Assembly (NCBI RefSeq): GCF_954871325.1
Contig: NC_088775.1
Coordinates: 2,341,473-2,405,472, forward strand
Reading direction: 5' to 3'
Length of the DNA: 64,000 nucleotides
DNA from: Gordionus sp. m RMFG-2023
Taxonomy: Eukaryota > Nematomorpha > Gordioida > Chordodea > Parachordodidae
The notes under the pieces: model-generated
Seen by the model: the letters and a program-made list of their open reading frames with translations, nothing else
Told to the model about the DNA's origin: nothing
Databases searched by the model: none
Position numbers and translations under genes: made by a program
Shown: positions 11,344-23,964 of the stretch, piece by piece
Position numbering within the stretch: the stretch's first letter is position 1
How the letters are laid out: each line of letters opens with the position of its first letter

Positions 11344-14271
11344 ATGAAGGACACAAATGAAAATATGAATATGAAAGCTAGGGCGTTCCCTCCATGCGAC
11401 GCGCAGGGTGTAGACCTCCATCCTGTGAAAAATAAAGTAAAGGTCAAAGCAAAGAAGATAAGACTGGCAAGTTTGAATATTGGGACGCTTAAAGGTAAGA
11501 CGAGAGAATTGGCATCAATGTTGAACAAGAGAAAAGTTGATATAGGGTGTATACAAGAGACGAAATGGAAAGGACAGAAAACTTTGATGATTGGAGATGG
11601 GTATAAATTGTACTATAATGGACTTGTTAGCAATAGGAACGGTGTCGGCATCATCCTCAGCCAAGACCTAACCTCTTCAGTAGTAGAAGTTAACAGGATC
11701 TCTGATAGACTAATGAAGATAAAACTCTGCATTGGTAAATCAATACTACACATCCTATCAGTATATGCTCCTCAAACGGGTTGCAAGGAAGAAGAGAAAG
11801 ATGACTTTAGAGCTATCCTTGATGTAGCTGTAATGGAAATCCCTAAGGATGACCTAGTCATAATTGGTGGTGACTTAAATGCGCATGTGGGGAAAGCAAG
11901 AGATAGCTACAAAAGGCATCATGGTGGATTTGGATACGGAGAAAGAAATGATGAAGGAGAGCACGTACTGAAATTTGCGCAAGCCTTCGACCTTGCCTTA
12001 ACCAACACCTACTATAGGAAAAAAGACAGTCATTTAATAACATATGAAAGTGGTACTAGGAAAACACAGATAGATTACATGCTAATCTCTCGCAGAAGAT
12101 TAAAAGATGTAATAGACTGCAAAGTCATCCCAGGAGAAGATATCGCCGCACAACACAAGCTACTAATCATGGATTTACAAATCTCAAATAAATCCACTCA
12201 AAATAAGATAAAAGTGGAACCATGCATCAAATGGGGCAAATTAAAAACAATGACAGATGCCTTTGCAATCAATGCAAACATTGAAACAATAAATTGCTCA
12301 CAAGTCAGTGAAAAAATCTGGACATACCTTTCATCCAGATTAATAGACACTGCAAAATCGACGCTAGGCTTGACAAGAGGAGGCAACAAATCACACAAAG
12401 AACTATGGTGGTGGAATCAAGAGGTACAAACCACTATACAGGAGAAAAAAGCCCTTTATAAAATATGGTACAAATCCAAAAATGCAGATGACAAGTCAAG
12501 ATACAAAAAATCCAAGAGATTAGCTACAAAGGCGGTGGCTAGGGCCAAATCTATGGCATACGATGACATGTACGAAGATCTACATACCAAAGAAGGGCAA
12601 AATAAAATATACAGATTAGCCAAACAGCGAGAAAAGAACTCTAGGGAAATAAACGGAGTTCCGAAAGTAATCAAAAATAAAGATGGGAAATTGATAATAA
12701 AGGAAAAAGAAATAATGAATAGATGGAAAGAATATTTTCAGGAGCTTCTCAACTTTAATTCCCACATATTGCATCTCGATGAACACTCCCCTTGTCAAAA
12801 CCTTGTACAACCTATAACGGAACAAGAAATAATCACATGCCTCAAGCATATGAAAAACAACAAAGCTAGGGGTCCAGACGATATTCCATTAGAAAGCCTT
12901 AAAGCACTAGGAGATGATGGAATACATCTCCTCACAAATCTGTACATTAAAATACTTGGAAATGAAGAGGTTCCCCAAAAATGGAGGAAGAGCTATCTAG
13001 TTCCTATCTTCAAAAATAAAGGGGATCCACACAATTGTCAAAATTACAGGGGCATAAAACTAATGTCACACTGTCTAAAACTATACGAAAAAATAATAGA
13101 AAAAAGATTAAGAGATATAATCGAAATAGGAGAGACACAGTTTGGCTTTATGCCTGGAAGATCAACAACCGATGCCATCCATGCAATTAGGCAAATGAGT
13201 GAAAAATACAACAAAAAGCTACACATGGTCTTTCTCGATCTAGAAAAGGCCTTCGATAGAATCCCAAGAAAACTTATCTGGTGGGCGCTACGCCACAAAA
13301 AAGTTCCCGAAAAATATATAAGAATAATACAGGATATGTATATGGGACATACAACAATGGTCCGTAGCACAACAGGTACTTCAGCAGGCTTCACAATAGC
13401 CAAAGGAGTTCATCAAGGGTCGGCTCTCAGCCCACTTCTCTTCATTATAGTAATAGATGTATTAGCACAGTCTATACCTCAAACAGTCCCGTGGAATATG
13501 ATATTTGCAGATGATATTGTGATACTTGCCGAATCCAAGGATGAAATGAAAGAAAGGTTAGTGAATTGGATAAATATCCTAGAAACGCATGGATTAAAAG
13601 TAAATAGAGAAAAGACGGAGTATATGGTGATAGGAGGAGATGAAACGGAGAGTATTGATATAAATGATTGGCAGATATCCGCAATTAAAAGCTGCAAATA
13701 TTTGGGCTCCACTATACAAACAAACGGCACAATAGAAAAAGAGATAAAGAATAAGATTAATCAAGGGTGGTTAAAGTGGAGATCTTTATCTGGAGTGCTA
13801 TTTGACAAAAGAATCCCACACAAATTAAAGGGAAAAATCTACAGTTCCATAGTACATCCAACTATTCTATATAGTTCGGAAACATGGCCAACCAAAGAAT
13901 CAGACGAGAGAAGTCTACAAACTATGGAGATGAGAATGCTGAGGATGATTGCTGGGGTAACAAGAAAGGATAAGGTGCGCAGTACAAGAATACTAAATAG
14001 TTTAAAGGTAGTGCCCATTAAGACTAAGTTAATGGTAAACAGACTTAGGTGGTATGGGCACACAATGAGAAGGCCTATGAACTACATAGGAAATAAAGTT
14101 GAAAGTTTGGAAGTGATGGGCAAACGTAAAAGAGGAAGGCCAAAACTTCAATGGGGCCATAAAGTTAGAGCCAATATAAAGAAGTATAAAATAGATAAAA
14201 GAGATTGTATGAATAACATAAAGTGGAGAGAGATGTTGAAGGAGCTTACCACCAGAAAAGGTGAAAGCTAA
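11344..14271 (+). CDS. RTE-type endonuclease/reverse transcriptase, 975 aa
   Basis: This single-ORF LINE protein would nick target DNA and copy its own RNA by target-primed reverse transcription. The N-terminal AP-type endonuclease (about residues 38-280) shows N45, E72 (IQETKW), Y141 (VYAPQ), D177 and N179 (GGDLNAH), D244 (QIDYML) and the terminal H271. The RT domain shows NYRGIKLMSH, FGFMPGRST, motif A LDLEKAFD (D632, D638), motif B GVHQGSALSP (688-697) and the catalytic FADD (721-724). The C-terminal part contains RLRWYGH and KRKRGRPKLQW (927-937), common to RTE proteins often mislabelled craniofacial development protein 2. All key residues and the normal length are present. The start chosen is the first ATG; a later start at M8 or M10 is possible. 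The basic N-terminus before residue 38 carries no domain I know. Confidence 0.93.
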   Translation: MKDTNENMNMKARAFPPCDAQGVDLHPVKNKVKVKAKKIRLASLNIGTLKGKTRELASMLNKRKVDIGCIQETKWKGQKTLMIGDGYKLYYNGLVSNRNGVGIILSQDLTSSVVEVNRISDRLMKIKLCIGKSILHILSVYAPQTGCKEEEKDDFRAILDVAVMEIPKDDLVIIGGDLNAHVGKARDSYKRHHGGFGYGERNDEGEHVLKFAQAFDLALTNTYYRKKDSHLITYESGTRKTQIDYMLISRRRLKDVIDCKVIPGEDIAAQHKLLIMDLQISNKSTQNKIKVEPCIKWGKLKTMTDAFAINANIETINCSQVSEKIWTYLSSRLIDTAKSTLGLTRGGNKSHKELWWWNQEVQTTIQEKKALYKIWYKSKNADDKSRYKKSKRLATKAVARAKSMAYDDMYEDLHTKEGQNKIYRLAKQREKNSREINGVPKVIKNKDGKLIIKEKEIMNRWKEYFQELLNFNSHILHLDEHSPCQNLVQPITEQEIITCLKHMKNNKARGPDDIPLESLKALGDDGIHLLTNLYIKILGNEEVPQKWRKSYLVPIFKNKGDPHNCQNYRGIKLMSHCLKLYEKIIEKRLRDIIEIGETQFGFMPGRSTTDAIHAIRQMSEKYNKKLHMVFLDLEKAFDRIPRKLIWWALRHKKVPEKYIRIIQDMYMGHTTMVRSTTGTSAGFTIAKGVHQGSALSPLLFIIVIDVLAQSIPQTVPWNMIFADDIVILAESKDEMKERLVNWINILETHGLKVNREKTEYMVIGGDETESIDINDWQISAIKSCKYLGSTIQTNGTIEKEIKNKINQGWLKWRSLSGVLFDKRIPHKLKGKIYSSIVHPTILYSSETWPTKESDERSLQTMEMRMLRMIAGVTRKDKVRSTRILNSLKVVPIKTKLMVNRLRWYGHTMRRPMNYIGNKVESLEVMGKRKRGRPKLQWGHKVRANIKKYKIDKRDCMNNIKWREMLKELTTRKGES

Positions 14272-14294
14272 AGAGAAAAAAAAAAAAAATTTTA

Positions 14295-14560
14295 ATAAAA
14301 AGACAGTGGTGTCAAATAATTATTCTAAAAGAATATCTGACTTGGAAAGTATTTTGAAAGAAGTTTTAAATGAAATCAAGAAGGATTAACCAGAAGTGAT
14401 TAATAGAAAGGATAATGAGTATAATTTTCTGAAATGTGTGGAGAGATTGGTAATTATTTTCCAATAATTAAAAGACATGAAAGATAAATCAAAGTTATAT
14501 ATCTGGATATATATGAATAATAATTATGATAAAAGCCAGATGGTTGACAAAGGTCCAAAT
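14295..14560 (+). other. Coding-like remnant beside the LINE, unrecognised
   Basis: Just after the LINE tail, one frame from 14295 reads about 88 codons with only two stops. Composition is more balanced than the flanks and includes a hydrophilic segment (SDLESILKEVLNEIKKD). No family is recognised. It may be a broken exon or element remnant, or chance. It stops near the left arm of the foldback at 14661. Confidence 0.2.
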
Positions 14561-14660
14561 GAAAATAGTTTTTCCAATGTCAAAAATTTTTGGTGAAAAT
14601 ATTGAGCAATTTAAACAAGTTTTCATATTTTTATGAATTTTGTTGAGCTCAACGATGTGA

Positions 14661-16914
14661 ATATATATGTCGTATTGGGATATAGAATATTGAATCCCCA
14701 CTATTTATTGGGGTTCTTTTTTTTAAATATTTTTTTATTAAAATATTTAAAAAATATTTAGAATCCCCATGAAAATAAATAAAAATAATATAATTACTTT
14801 CTTCTCTTTTTATGCGGCTGGCACCATATAATTAAAATGCCCAAATAAGGGATTTAAAAATAGAATTTAAAAAAAAATTAAATGGTATATTAAGGCATAT
14901 AATTAATGAAAAGGGATGAGGTTAAGACTTTTTTATTTCAAAAAATATTAAAAATATATTTATAAAAATTCCGAATTATTGCAATTATTATTCATTGCAA
15001 TATGGCATTTCGTTGAACATTTAAGCAGGGACCCGAATTATTTATAACGGTTCAGTATATAAAAAATTATAATGGTTACGGTTTGGTTACGGTTCTTGAG
15101 AAGAAATTTATATAAAAGTTTGGTTCGATTCAGCTAATTATAAAGATTTGTAAAGGTTCATTACGGTTAGAAATTTTTTTTTTATTGAAGCAACACCATC
15201 TTTTAATATATTTTTATTATAAGCATCTATGAATTATATTCATAAAAAATATATAAGATTCAAAATACATCTTTAAATATATTATTTGAACTTTTAAGTA
15301 ATATATTTTCAAGTATAAATGGTTTCCTTATTGTTCGTTGTGACGATAACACAAATAGCCCCGAAAAATCCTCTTTTACCATAAACTTGTGTTGCGGGAA
15401 CGGCCAATACTATAAGAGCACGTTTATATAATTCTGGATATTCTAATTATTTCCATTTCTAAAATATAAAAACTGAACAGCCGTTTTTTATAAAGGTTCT
15501 TTTTACTCCTTCAAAAAATAATTATATCGGTACGGTTACGGTTATGGTTCAGATATTTATAACAACAATAAAAAATTTTAAAAAAAATATTTAAGGGGAT
15601 TCGGAATCTATTTTTAAAAAAATTATAATATTATATTTATTTGCCGCCTGGCTGGCACCAGGAAATCTTATTTTTAGAGATATTTCATATGTATTACTAT
15701 TATGCTTTAAATCATTAATATTCGAATAAATTGTTTAAATATAAATTAAATGTAAAAAAATAAATGTGGCAATGCAAATATTCACGCCCATTCTATCACT
15801 AAAAAATTTTCGACCCGAACCCCCGCTCACAAGCAATATTTATTTTCACGCCCGAAAATTCACGGTGTTATTAAATTTTTCGAAACTTAATGCTATAATT
15901 TTTTACACTTTTTTGAATTTGTTCTATTTTATTCTTTAATTCTTTAATCCATAATATTAAAAAATAAATACATATTATATAACCAAATTCTTACTTAGAA
16001 AAAGAAGAATTTAATTTTTATTTTAATTGTGTACGCTTTCTTCTAATAGGCGATTTGATACAGAAAATATCCTTTTAAAGTCGAATTTGCCAGGGACAAA
16101 ATTTTACTCTCTAATTTCTCAAAAAAGGAAATAAATATTCCTGCTTCCAAAACTTCAAAATATTGCCATTATTATTTGTTTTATTTTTTTAAATTTAATT
16201 TTGATAATTGATATTGGTATATTTTTTTAAAAAAAGATAAAACACTAAAATATTAAGACTATATAAAAATAAAAATATATAAAATAACTAAATAAAAATA
16301 TAAATTGGTCCTTACCTTTTTTTTAAAAAACATTTTCATAATCTCAACTTAAAATTTGTTCGTTGTTATAAATAATTTAGTTTTAACAAACTCTAAATGA
16401 GTCTGATATTTGGCTCAACCTAAAGATACATAGTATTTTTCCTTATTCTTAATTGATTTTTAAAAACGACTAAATCAATTTTTTATATACTGAACCGTAA
16501 CCAAACTGAACTTAGAAATAATTCAGGTCCCTGCTTAAATGTTCAACAAAATGCCATATTGCATTGAATAATTGTTGCAATCATTCGGATTTTTTATAAA
16601 TATATTTTTAAATATTTTTTAAAACAAAAAAGTCTAATTATATGCCTTAATATACTTTTTACTTTTTTTTAAAATTCTATTAAATCCCTTATTTTGGCCT
16701 CTTAATTATATGGTGCCAGCCCCAAGAAAAGAGAAGAAAAATTAATTATATTATTTATTTTTTTTTTCATGGGGATGCGGAAATATTTTTAAAATATATT
16801 TAAAAAATATATATTTTAAAAAAGAATCAATAAAACGTGGGGATTCAAGATCTTGAATCCCCTCTTTGGGATTCAAATCACACATAATTCCATATCCCAA
16901 TACGACATATACAT
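14661..16914. mobile_element. Long-arm foldback (inverted repeat) element, ~2.25 kb
   Basis: Left arm 14661-15085 and right arm 16488-16914 are inverted copies of about 425 bp with moderate divergence. Outer ends are ATGTCGTATTGGGATAT and its complement, followed inward by TGAATCCCC blocks, GGCTGGCACCATATAATTA and TTGAACATTTAAGCAGGGAC. The interior (15085-16488) has repeated GGTTACGGTT motifs near 15064-15110 and 15530-15560, and a partial third copy of an arm segment near 15596-15665. No protein-coding frame is seen. A clear target duplication is not visible, so the exact ends are uncertain. Confidence 0.75.
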
Positions 16915-16915
16915 A

Positions 16916-17394
16916 TATATAATATTAAATATTTCAACATATGTTAATTGAGTTTTATTTTAAAAAACAAATGGAAATGCTATTTTGTTGTTAGATTACA
17001 TGTTTATTTTTATATTGTGTATAATCATAAATTTATTTTTTCCCCTTTTAATGTCTTTGAATTTTTTTTTCTGGTCCATACATAATTTTTTATAATTGCA
17101 AAATTAAAAAGAGAAAACGAAATATGTTGAAGCACATGGCAGTGTTTCTTCAGTGTTGATAATTGCTGTGGTTGGAACAAGCTTTTTTTCTCCTCCTTAT
17201 ATTTATTAATTTGTTTATTATATGTAGTTTTTTTGTTAACATTTTGCTCACCTCTTACATTGAATAAAAGAACAGACATTTATCGGAAGTTATATAAATT
17301 AAGAGTCTTAATGGATATAGAGGAAAAAATTTTTATTTGTATTTTTATATTTGATTTATCTTTAAAACATGTAAACAAAACATGATAATTATGG
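16916..17394. other. AT-rich spacer
   Basis: Nothing recognisable is coded here. 17281-17330 matches 28255-28305, a fragment also found beside the third partial repeat unit, so even this spacer is rearranged repeat. Confidence 0.4.
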
Positions 17395-17579
17395 TTAAAA
17401 ATTTCTAATTAGAGTTTTTGTTTAAGAAAAATTGATTCGCGTTTTTCGTTTATAATATTAAAAATTTTATATATTTTTTTAAATATATGTTAATTGTGAG
17501 AAATTGTCATTGGTTGAAATGACTATGGGTTGAAAAATAATTGAGTATATATCAATTTTTTATTTTCCCCGCTAGTAAG

Positions 17580-19985
17580 AGGGTTTGAATTAATTGATGA
17601 GGGAAAGGAAGAGACGCAGGTTACTTCCCAAATTAGGGATTTCCCATTGGACCATGGGGTGCAAGTTAAACGGTCAGGTCTGAGACCATTTTGTAAAGAG
17701 AGGTTTGTTGGTTCTAGGATGTTAGGTATTTTAGGCTTATTAGGAGCGTTATGGATAATTTTATTTATAGCTTTGTGCCGGAGGTGTCGACCTTGGCTGC
17801 GGGAGCAGTTTAGGCCATGTCTTGCGTTTTGAACGAGTAGGTTGCAAAGGTGGCAAGTGTGTGAATGTGTAAGCGAGCATCCAAGTCTAAATCCTATGGT
17901 AACTCTCAGTTGGTATTGGTTAAGAGATTATCAAGGGTTAGGCTTGGAAGTACCTCGAGCCATTCTTACCCGCCGTATTTATCGTTTAGTTGAAGAAGTT
18001 GTATATCGCTGATATCGGAAGGGTTATGAATATTTTGTAATATTTTTTATAAGGGGTTCCAAGATTGATTTATTAGAAATTTCGGTTGGGAATGTTTGAC
18101 CGTCTGAGGTTAGTTGATTCCATCTTTAAGAGATCGTCATTGGGCTTTATGAAAGATGAGATCGCGGAATTGAGCGAAAGGCGATTAGATATAAAAAGAG
18201 AGAGAGAAATTAAAAGGGGATCAGGTCGATACCGTCGAGTTTAGCGGGTAATTGAATAAGGTGCCAATTAAAGTCTGATAATAGAAGATTAAGGATCCTT
18301 TCCATAAAGGTCTTAAAGCGAATATTATGTAGGGTGAAAAATCCTGAGGAGGTTAATGAGGAGCATGGGTGAAAGAGGTGCGAGATTTTAGGTAAATATA
18401 GGCACTTTTTAATAGATAAAAAAATTGGTGCGATGGGATATGATTGATGAACATTTCAAAGTTTTGCAACTCGGATAAGGTTTTATCGATAGTCTTTTCC
18501 AAAATTTAATTATTAAGTAGTGGGGAGCCTAAGAGTTGGATATCTTCTATTTCAATAATATAGTAATCTTTGAGTCTAGGGGAATCTCGGGGTTGAGTAT
18601 GCAGATTTCTGTTTTGGTTTTGTTTAATTCTAGGCCTTTTTTGGGGCATTTTCTTTCAAGGTGGTAGAGGGCTTTGCTTATTTGATATTGGTTACTGCAG
18701 AGAGTGCCATCGTCTAGGTATCATAGATTTAGGTCTAGATCAAAATCAGATTTGAGATCCTTTATCATATTATGGATGGCTAAGCAAAAAGGTATAGGGC
18801 CAAGGGGGTCGCACTGTTGAACACTCTCTTCGGAGTATATAACACAACTATTGAAAATGAGGGGAGTGCAATTGGTTTAGCAAATGTTAACGATACGCGA
18901 GTATTGGGGGAAAATGTCTTAAAAGGTACTAGAGCTGAGGAACGAGATTCAGGCGTTCTTAAAATCAATTTTGCATAGATCGGAGTTTATAGGTGGATGT
19001 TGTAGGTAGATTCGAAGACAGTGAGAGGCTATATCTACGCCTCCTTTTGCTCCGCAGCCTAATTGGTAATTGCTAAGAAGGGAATGAGTATCGGTTATTA
19101 TTTTTTTAGCAATAATTTTAGTAATCAAGCTTCCGAGGAAAAAACCGATAGCAATTGGGCGGATACCTCCTTTAGGTTTTTCAAATGCAATCAAGTTAGC
19201 TCCAAATATTATTTGATGTGCTAATGTGGGGATATCTCTAATGATTATATTATTGAGGAAGGTTGTAAAAAAACTATTGGAGATTTTTTTAATGTTTGTA
19301 AGTCGGAAGGTCTATAGCCATCAAGACCTGCTGCTGAAAATTTATTAAATTCGCTTATAGTGTCGGGTATATCTTGGTTTGATATTGTGAGAGGAGGATA
19401 TAAGAAGCTTGTGGATGAAGAGATTTTAGGTTTTCAAGGGTCGCATCATTAGATTGGGCTAGTTTTGTTTGTGAGAAGATTAAATTTTGGGCGTCTCCTT
19501 CATTTATTTTTTGGAAATTTTGTTACAGGTTTTATTGCAACTTTCATTTAGGATTATTGGGATATTTGAGGTGTTTTAGAAGTGTTAAACATATTTTTGA
19601 GTCTGTCTTTTATAAAGTTAGGTAGTGAAATAGATTTTTTATCTTTTGGGATTGAGAGATATTTAAAAGGGAAAGTGAATACATAATTCCAATGATTTGT
19701 GTTTGACAAATCTAAGTTAATATTAACAAATAATTTGGTGAGATGGTCTGTGATATGGTAGTTAACACAGGTTTGGATGTGCTTAATTGTTGGTGTTTTA
19801 TTAATAAAATTCTTCCAGTGATTTGTTATTTACTTATATGTGTTTGGTATTGATTGGGGGTTCTATAAGTTTTGTGCAAAGTGTGTCTGAGCAAGGGAGG
19901 GTTGTAGGGTCATGTTTGTAAAGATGGTCATCTTTTTTTATATTTATTAGTTTGTGACAAGTTGGACAGATTCCTTTCATGGTAA
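17580..19985 (-). pseudogene. Reverse-transcriptase relic A (YLDDGT type with C-terminal endonuclease-like domain)
   Basis: Read on the minus strand, pieces of one protein appear in order. First comes WNYVFTFPFKYLSIPK (about 19640-19690), then a GIRPIAIG block with residues typical of the RT finger region (19085-19190). Motif A KIDFKNA is at 18950-18970, motif B QQCDPLGPI near 18795-18830, and the catalytic YLDDGTLC near 18690-18722. The conserved tail (GRHLRHKAINKII-like, EPTNLSL-like, RPD) is near 17640-17830. The order matches a widespread animal RT family whose members end in a PD-(D/E)XK-like domain. I do not know a secure clade name. Many breaks; not functional. High-GC strand bias versus the flanks is visible. 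It is duplicated as relic B. Confidence 0.75.
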
Positions 19986-19999
19986 TGATGATAGGAAGG

Positions 20000-20940
20000 T
20001 TTGATATTAAAGATATTTATTTATTTAAGCAACAGAATTTTGCCTTTCAATATTTGGCCTTCTCTTTAAAGTCACCTTATTGTGTTATTAAAAATATAGG
20101 GTGCTTGTATTAAGCATATCATGAGGTAAGATTTCTATCAGGCGAAGTATTCAGTTATTGCTTACATTATAACTAAAAATAATACTAGATTTTTAAGCAA
20201 AATTTCTTTCTTTGAGAGTCTTATTATTGCCATGTTCTGGTTTATAAATCTAAATTAGTACTTAAAGTCCTGATTTTTGAATTGTAGATAATTATTTTGT
20301 ACTCAGATATTAAATATTTTAATGTTTATTAATCAGATGTATTAAATTAGTTTTTAGGGTTTTTTAATTGAGTGAAATATAATTTAAGATTAATTGCTTA
20401 TTAGCTTTAAGTCCGTTAACAGCTACAAGGATAGAAATTAGATGTAAAAAATTAAAACTTTAGGGTTCAGGTATAACTTGGTTTATTAATTTTGAAAGAA
20501 AATTCACTTAACCTGGTACAAACTTATTTAAATTTCTTTTAAAATCTAAAACCAATCTATAGATTTTCGTTTATAGAGTGTTGTGTGTTGTGATGATTAA
20601 ATGAATCATGTTGACGATTAAATTAATAATAACAAAAGGAGGAATAAAAGAATTTTCAATAATGCTTTGTCTATATTTTAATTATTTTTGCAAACAAAAT
20701 ATTTTTATGGATGGGTTTTAATATTAATCGTTAATATGTTTAATTAAATGAAATTATGTATTTATTTCGCGTATCTATGATCAATTCGACAAATAGCATG
20801 GGCAATAACTGTTCAAAAGTCGATAAAATGCAATTCGATAAACGAAATGACCAATGCTAATATAACGATAATGAACGAATCGAAAAATCAATAAATTTTA
20901 ACTGCTTAGGAAAGATGGACACTGCTTTTATGAAGGGTGG
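20000..20940. repeat. 5' flank of RT relic A
   Basis: Noncoding, matching 26350-27330 and in part 28260-28820. It contains only the right half of the hairpin described at 26978-27101. No gene seen. Confidence 0.6.
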
Positions 20941-20944
20941 GCGT

Positions 20945-23700
20945 ATTTTTTTAATGAACGTCAATCAATATATATTATGTTTTTTAATTAATTTTTTTTA
21001 TGAAAATATGTTTATGTTGGAATTTTGATCATGTTGGAAAAATAAAATTCTTATATTATTCTTTAATCGTTTGAATTTATTCTTGTGTGTGTTGTCTTGG
21101 TTTATGAAGTAAAAATTTGAATACAGAAAGGGGGTGTAAATAAAAAGGGAACAGAAGTGTAATTAATTTACTACCGATTTCTTATTTAAAATCTGTTCGA
21201 ATAATTTAACCCTGACTTATAAAAAATATATAATAAAATGTGTTAAGGTAACTTACCACGATCATCTTTAAAATAAATAAAATAAAGTATAAAATGTTTT
21301 AAGATTTGTCGATTTTGATGCTAAAACTCATAAAATTAAATTGAAATGCTAGTTCAAATAGATGTGATTATATCGTTGCGTCAATTAGAATATTTTAAAA
21401 TCACACTATATGATTCATTTATAATTCTTTATATCGCAATAAATTTAAGGATGTATTTTGATTTAATGCCTGCTTTTATAGTTTTCTACTTTTTTTTGCA
21501 AATAAGTTTTTAAATAAATCATTTTAGTAATTCCTTTATATCAATTATAAAAATTTCTTAAAATATAATTTAATATTATTCTTAACAACTATTTATAATA
21601 CAATTTTTTTTAAGCCCCGAGAATTTTTATTTTTGAAAAAATGGAAGTAGAACAATGTAAAATTTAGCCAAAGAAATTTGAGAGGAATATAGTAAATTTT
21701 TCTACAGCACAATAAATATAATTTTCTATGCCATTTTAAAGAATTTAAAATATCTTTCAAACCCCCTCATGCCCCGAAATATTTTAAAATATTTACGTCC
21801 ATTGCTGGACCTTTTCTCTCTCCAATTTCCTTTTTATTTCTACCCCTCTTTAGGCAACACAACAATGCAATTTTAAAAAATTAGGGAGATGGATCCAGGA
21901 AAACACTGATCAGCCTAAAAAATATAAAATAAAATAACCCTGAAAAAATAATCACTTATAAAATGGCACTAAACAAAAAACCCTTGAACAAAAATGTTTC
22001 AGAACAAAAAGAGCAGAACAAAAGATAACGCTAAAATTCCCAAATTTTAATAATTTTTAAAAATTTTGGCTTTTAAAAAAATTATTAAATTTTCCACATA
22101 TGTGTTTCATTCCTCAACAAAATATTTAATAAATGATAATGCGCAGCCGCCTGTGTATTTTTACACTATTTTTTAAAAATATGCACGAGTATAGACTGAG
22201 GAATGTCATCCCAGGGCAGTTAATTTCTTCTCAAAAAAACTAATTATCTTTGTTATTTTAAATTAAGCCATTATGTATTTTATAAAGATGTTTCAATAGT
22301 TTAAAAATGTTTCGCAAATATGATTATGAAAAGTATAAATGCAAATTTTAATTTTAATATGTGTTTTTAAAAAAATTACAAATACCATTTCTAAATGATA
22401 AAGTAATCTCAATTTTATCACGTGTGAATATATTAAGAATATTTATAGAAATTTAATATTTTTTAAATTAAGTTTGAATTAAATATTTGACGGGGTATAC
22501 ATTTGTTCTTTTAAACAACATTGGTGATGAGATTGCATAAAATAAATGAATCAATAAAAATATTTGTTCGAACAAATTTAATAAAATTTTTATTTTACGA
22601 CTTAAAAATATTATATACGTTTATAATTTTCTAGAACTTTTTGAATTTGATTTCTTAAAATAAAAATTTTTTGATTTAAATTTAATTTGAACAAATAAAA
22701 TTTTCCTAGCGGATATCAATGAATATTTTCTTAGGGTAATATAAAATATTTTTTGAAAATTTGTAAATATTTCCAGAAAAATATATAAGGCCAGCCTGAA
22801 GATTTTTCTCTTAGATGGAACAAAGGTTTAGACATCTATTAGCGTAATCTCAAAATTTAGGCAATGTTTTTTTCGCGAAATTATTAAATTAGCCTATTTT
22901 AAAAGATAAGTTCAAATCGATATATTTAACAATTATACCCATTTCTTACTTAAAAACATGCTTAAATTGTCCCAGTAACATATTACAAATAATATTTTTT
23001 TTAATGAACGTTAAAAAATATGTTTATTGTATAATTAATTATTATATGAAAATATCATTATATTGGAATTTTTATTTAGTTGGAAAAATATAATTCTCGT
23101 ATTTTTTTTTAATCGTTTGAATTTGTTCTTGTGTGTTTGGGATTGGGTCATGAAAGTGATGCCGTGACAAGGATCTGAAGAGATTGTGTTTATGTGGATT
23201 TATTTAAATACACACGTAAGTAAATATTACTAAGTATATATTAATTTAATTATTTTTAAATTAAAATTAATGGTAAATAATTGGGCAATGGGTTGAAGTC
23301 AGAATATTATTTTTAGATTAATGATTTTTGTAGGATGATTATATAGGAATTATTAATATTTTTAAAATAATGATAAAAATTGATAACCAATTTTTTAACC
23401 CTGTTTACAAAGGGAATAATGGAACTATTTTTTATAATTATCGTTTAACTTTAAAAGGAATAATTTTGTTAAAGTTATAATGCTAATATTTTTTTTTTAC
23501 TATTATTGAAATAACATAAAGAAATTTAAGAATGTTGAGATATATATATTTATGATTAAATTAATTAAAAAGACAATTATTATTGTAAATTGAATTTTAA
23601 CTTTTAAATATGGTTGTAAGCAATTTTAGTATCTTAAAAACGAACTAAAAATATAATAAATAAATTTAAATTTTAAGGGGGATCCGAAAATATATTAAAG
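20945..23700. repeat. P repeat, copy 2
   Basis: This is the direct counterpart of 8440-11045, including the landmark motif (22782-22900) and the altered palindrome near 22189. It lacks about 180 bp present in copy 1 and has an extra ~220 bp at 23196-23415. The corresponding position downstream of copy 1 is where the RTE LINE sits, so copy 2 gives an approximate uninserted version of that side. Confidence 0.7.
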
Positions 23701-23964
23701 TGAATTTATATTTTAAAAATATCGATGGCTCTAAAAAGAGTTTATAGAAAAGATGTTACTAAAAAACAGGTATAATTATGTTTAAAAAATTCTAATTGGA
23801 GTTTATGTTTAAGAAAAATTGATTCGCGTTTTTCGTTAATATTAAAAAAATTTTGTGCTAAAATTTTTAAAAAAAATATGTTGATTGTGACAAATTGTCA
23901 TTAGTTGAAATGACTATGGGTTGAAAATAATCGAGTATTTATCAATTTTTTATTTTCCCCGCTA

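Larger units (their letters stand above)
11111..14290 (+). mobile_element. Full-length RTE-type LINE
   Basis: The element runs from roughly 11111 to the A-rich tail at 14277-14290. It has a ~230 bp 5' leader with a tRNA-like segment (11126-11200), then one long ORF (11344-14271) encoding an AP endonuclease and reverse transcriptase. Only a few bases of 3' UTR follow before the A-run, the compact layout typical of the RTE clade. A candidate target duplication of about 10 bp (AAAAATTTTA at 11101-11110 and 14285-14294) is weak because the region is so AT-rich. GC content is clearly higher than the flanks. The unbroken ORF indicates a recent insertion. The 5' edge is uncertain by about 20 bp. Confidence 0.85.

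Noticed and set aside
11188-14063. Minus-strand open frames opposite the LINE ORF
   Set aside because: Antisense shadows of the 975-codon RT ORF without any domain.
15026-16533. Independent hAT element with CAGGGACC ends
   Set aside because: The 8 bp outside each end (CATTTAAG and CTTAAATG) are inverted, not direct, and the inverted similarity runs on outward, so the foldback explains it better.
17647-17832. Plus-strand 61-codon frame
   Set aside because: It is antisense to the C-terminal block of RT relic A, which is recognisable on the minus strand.
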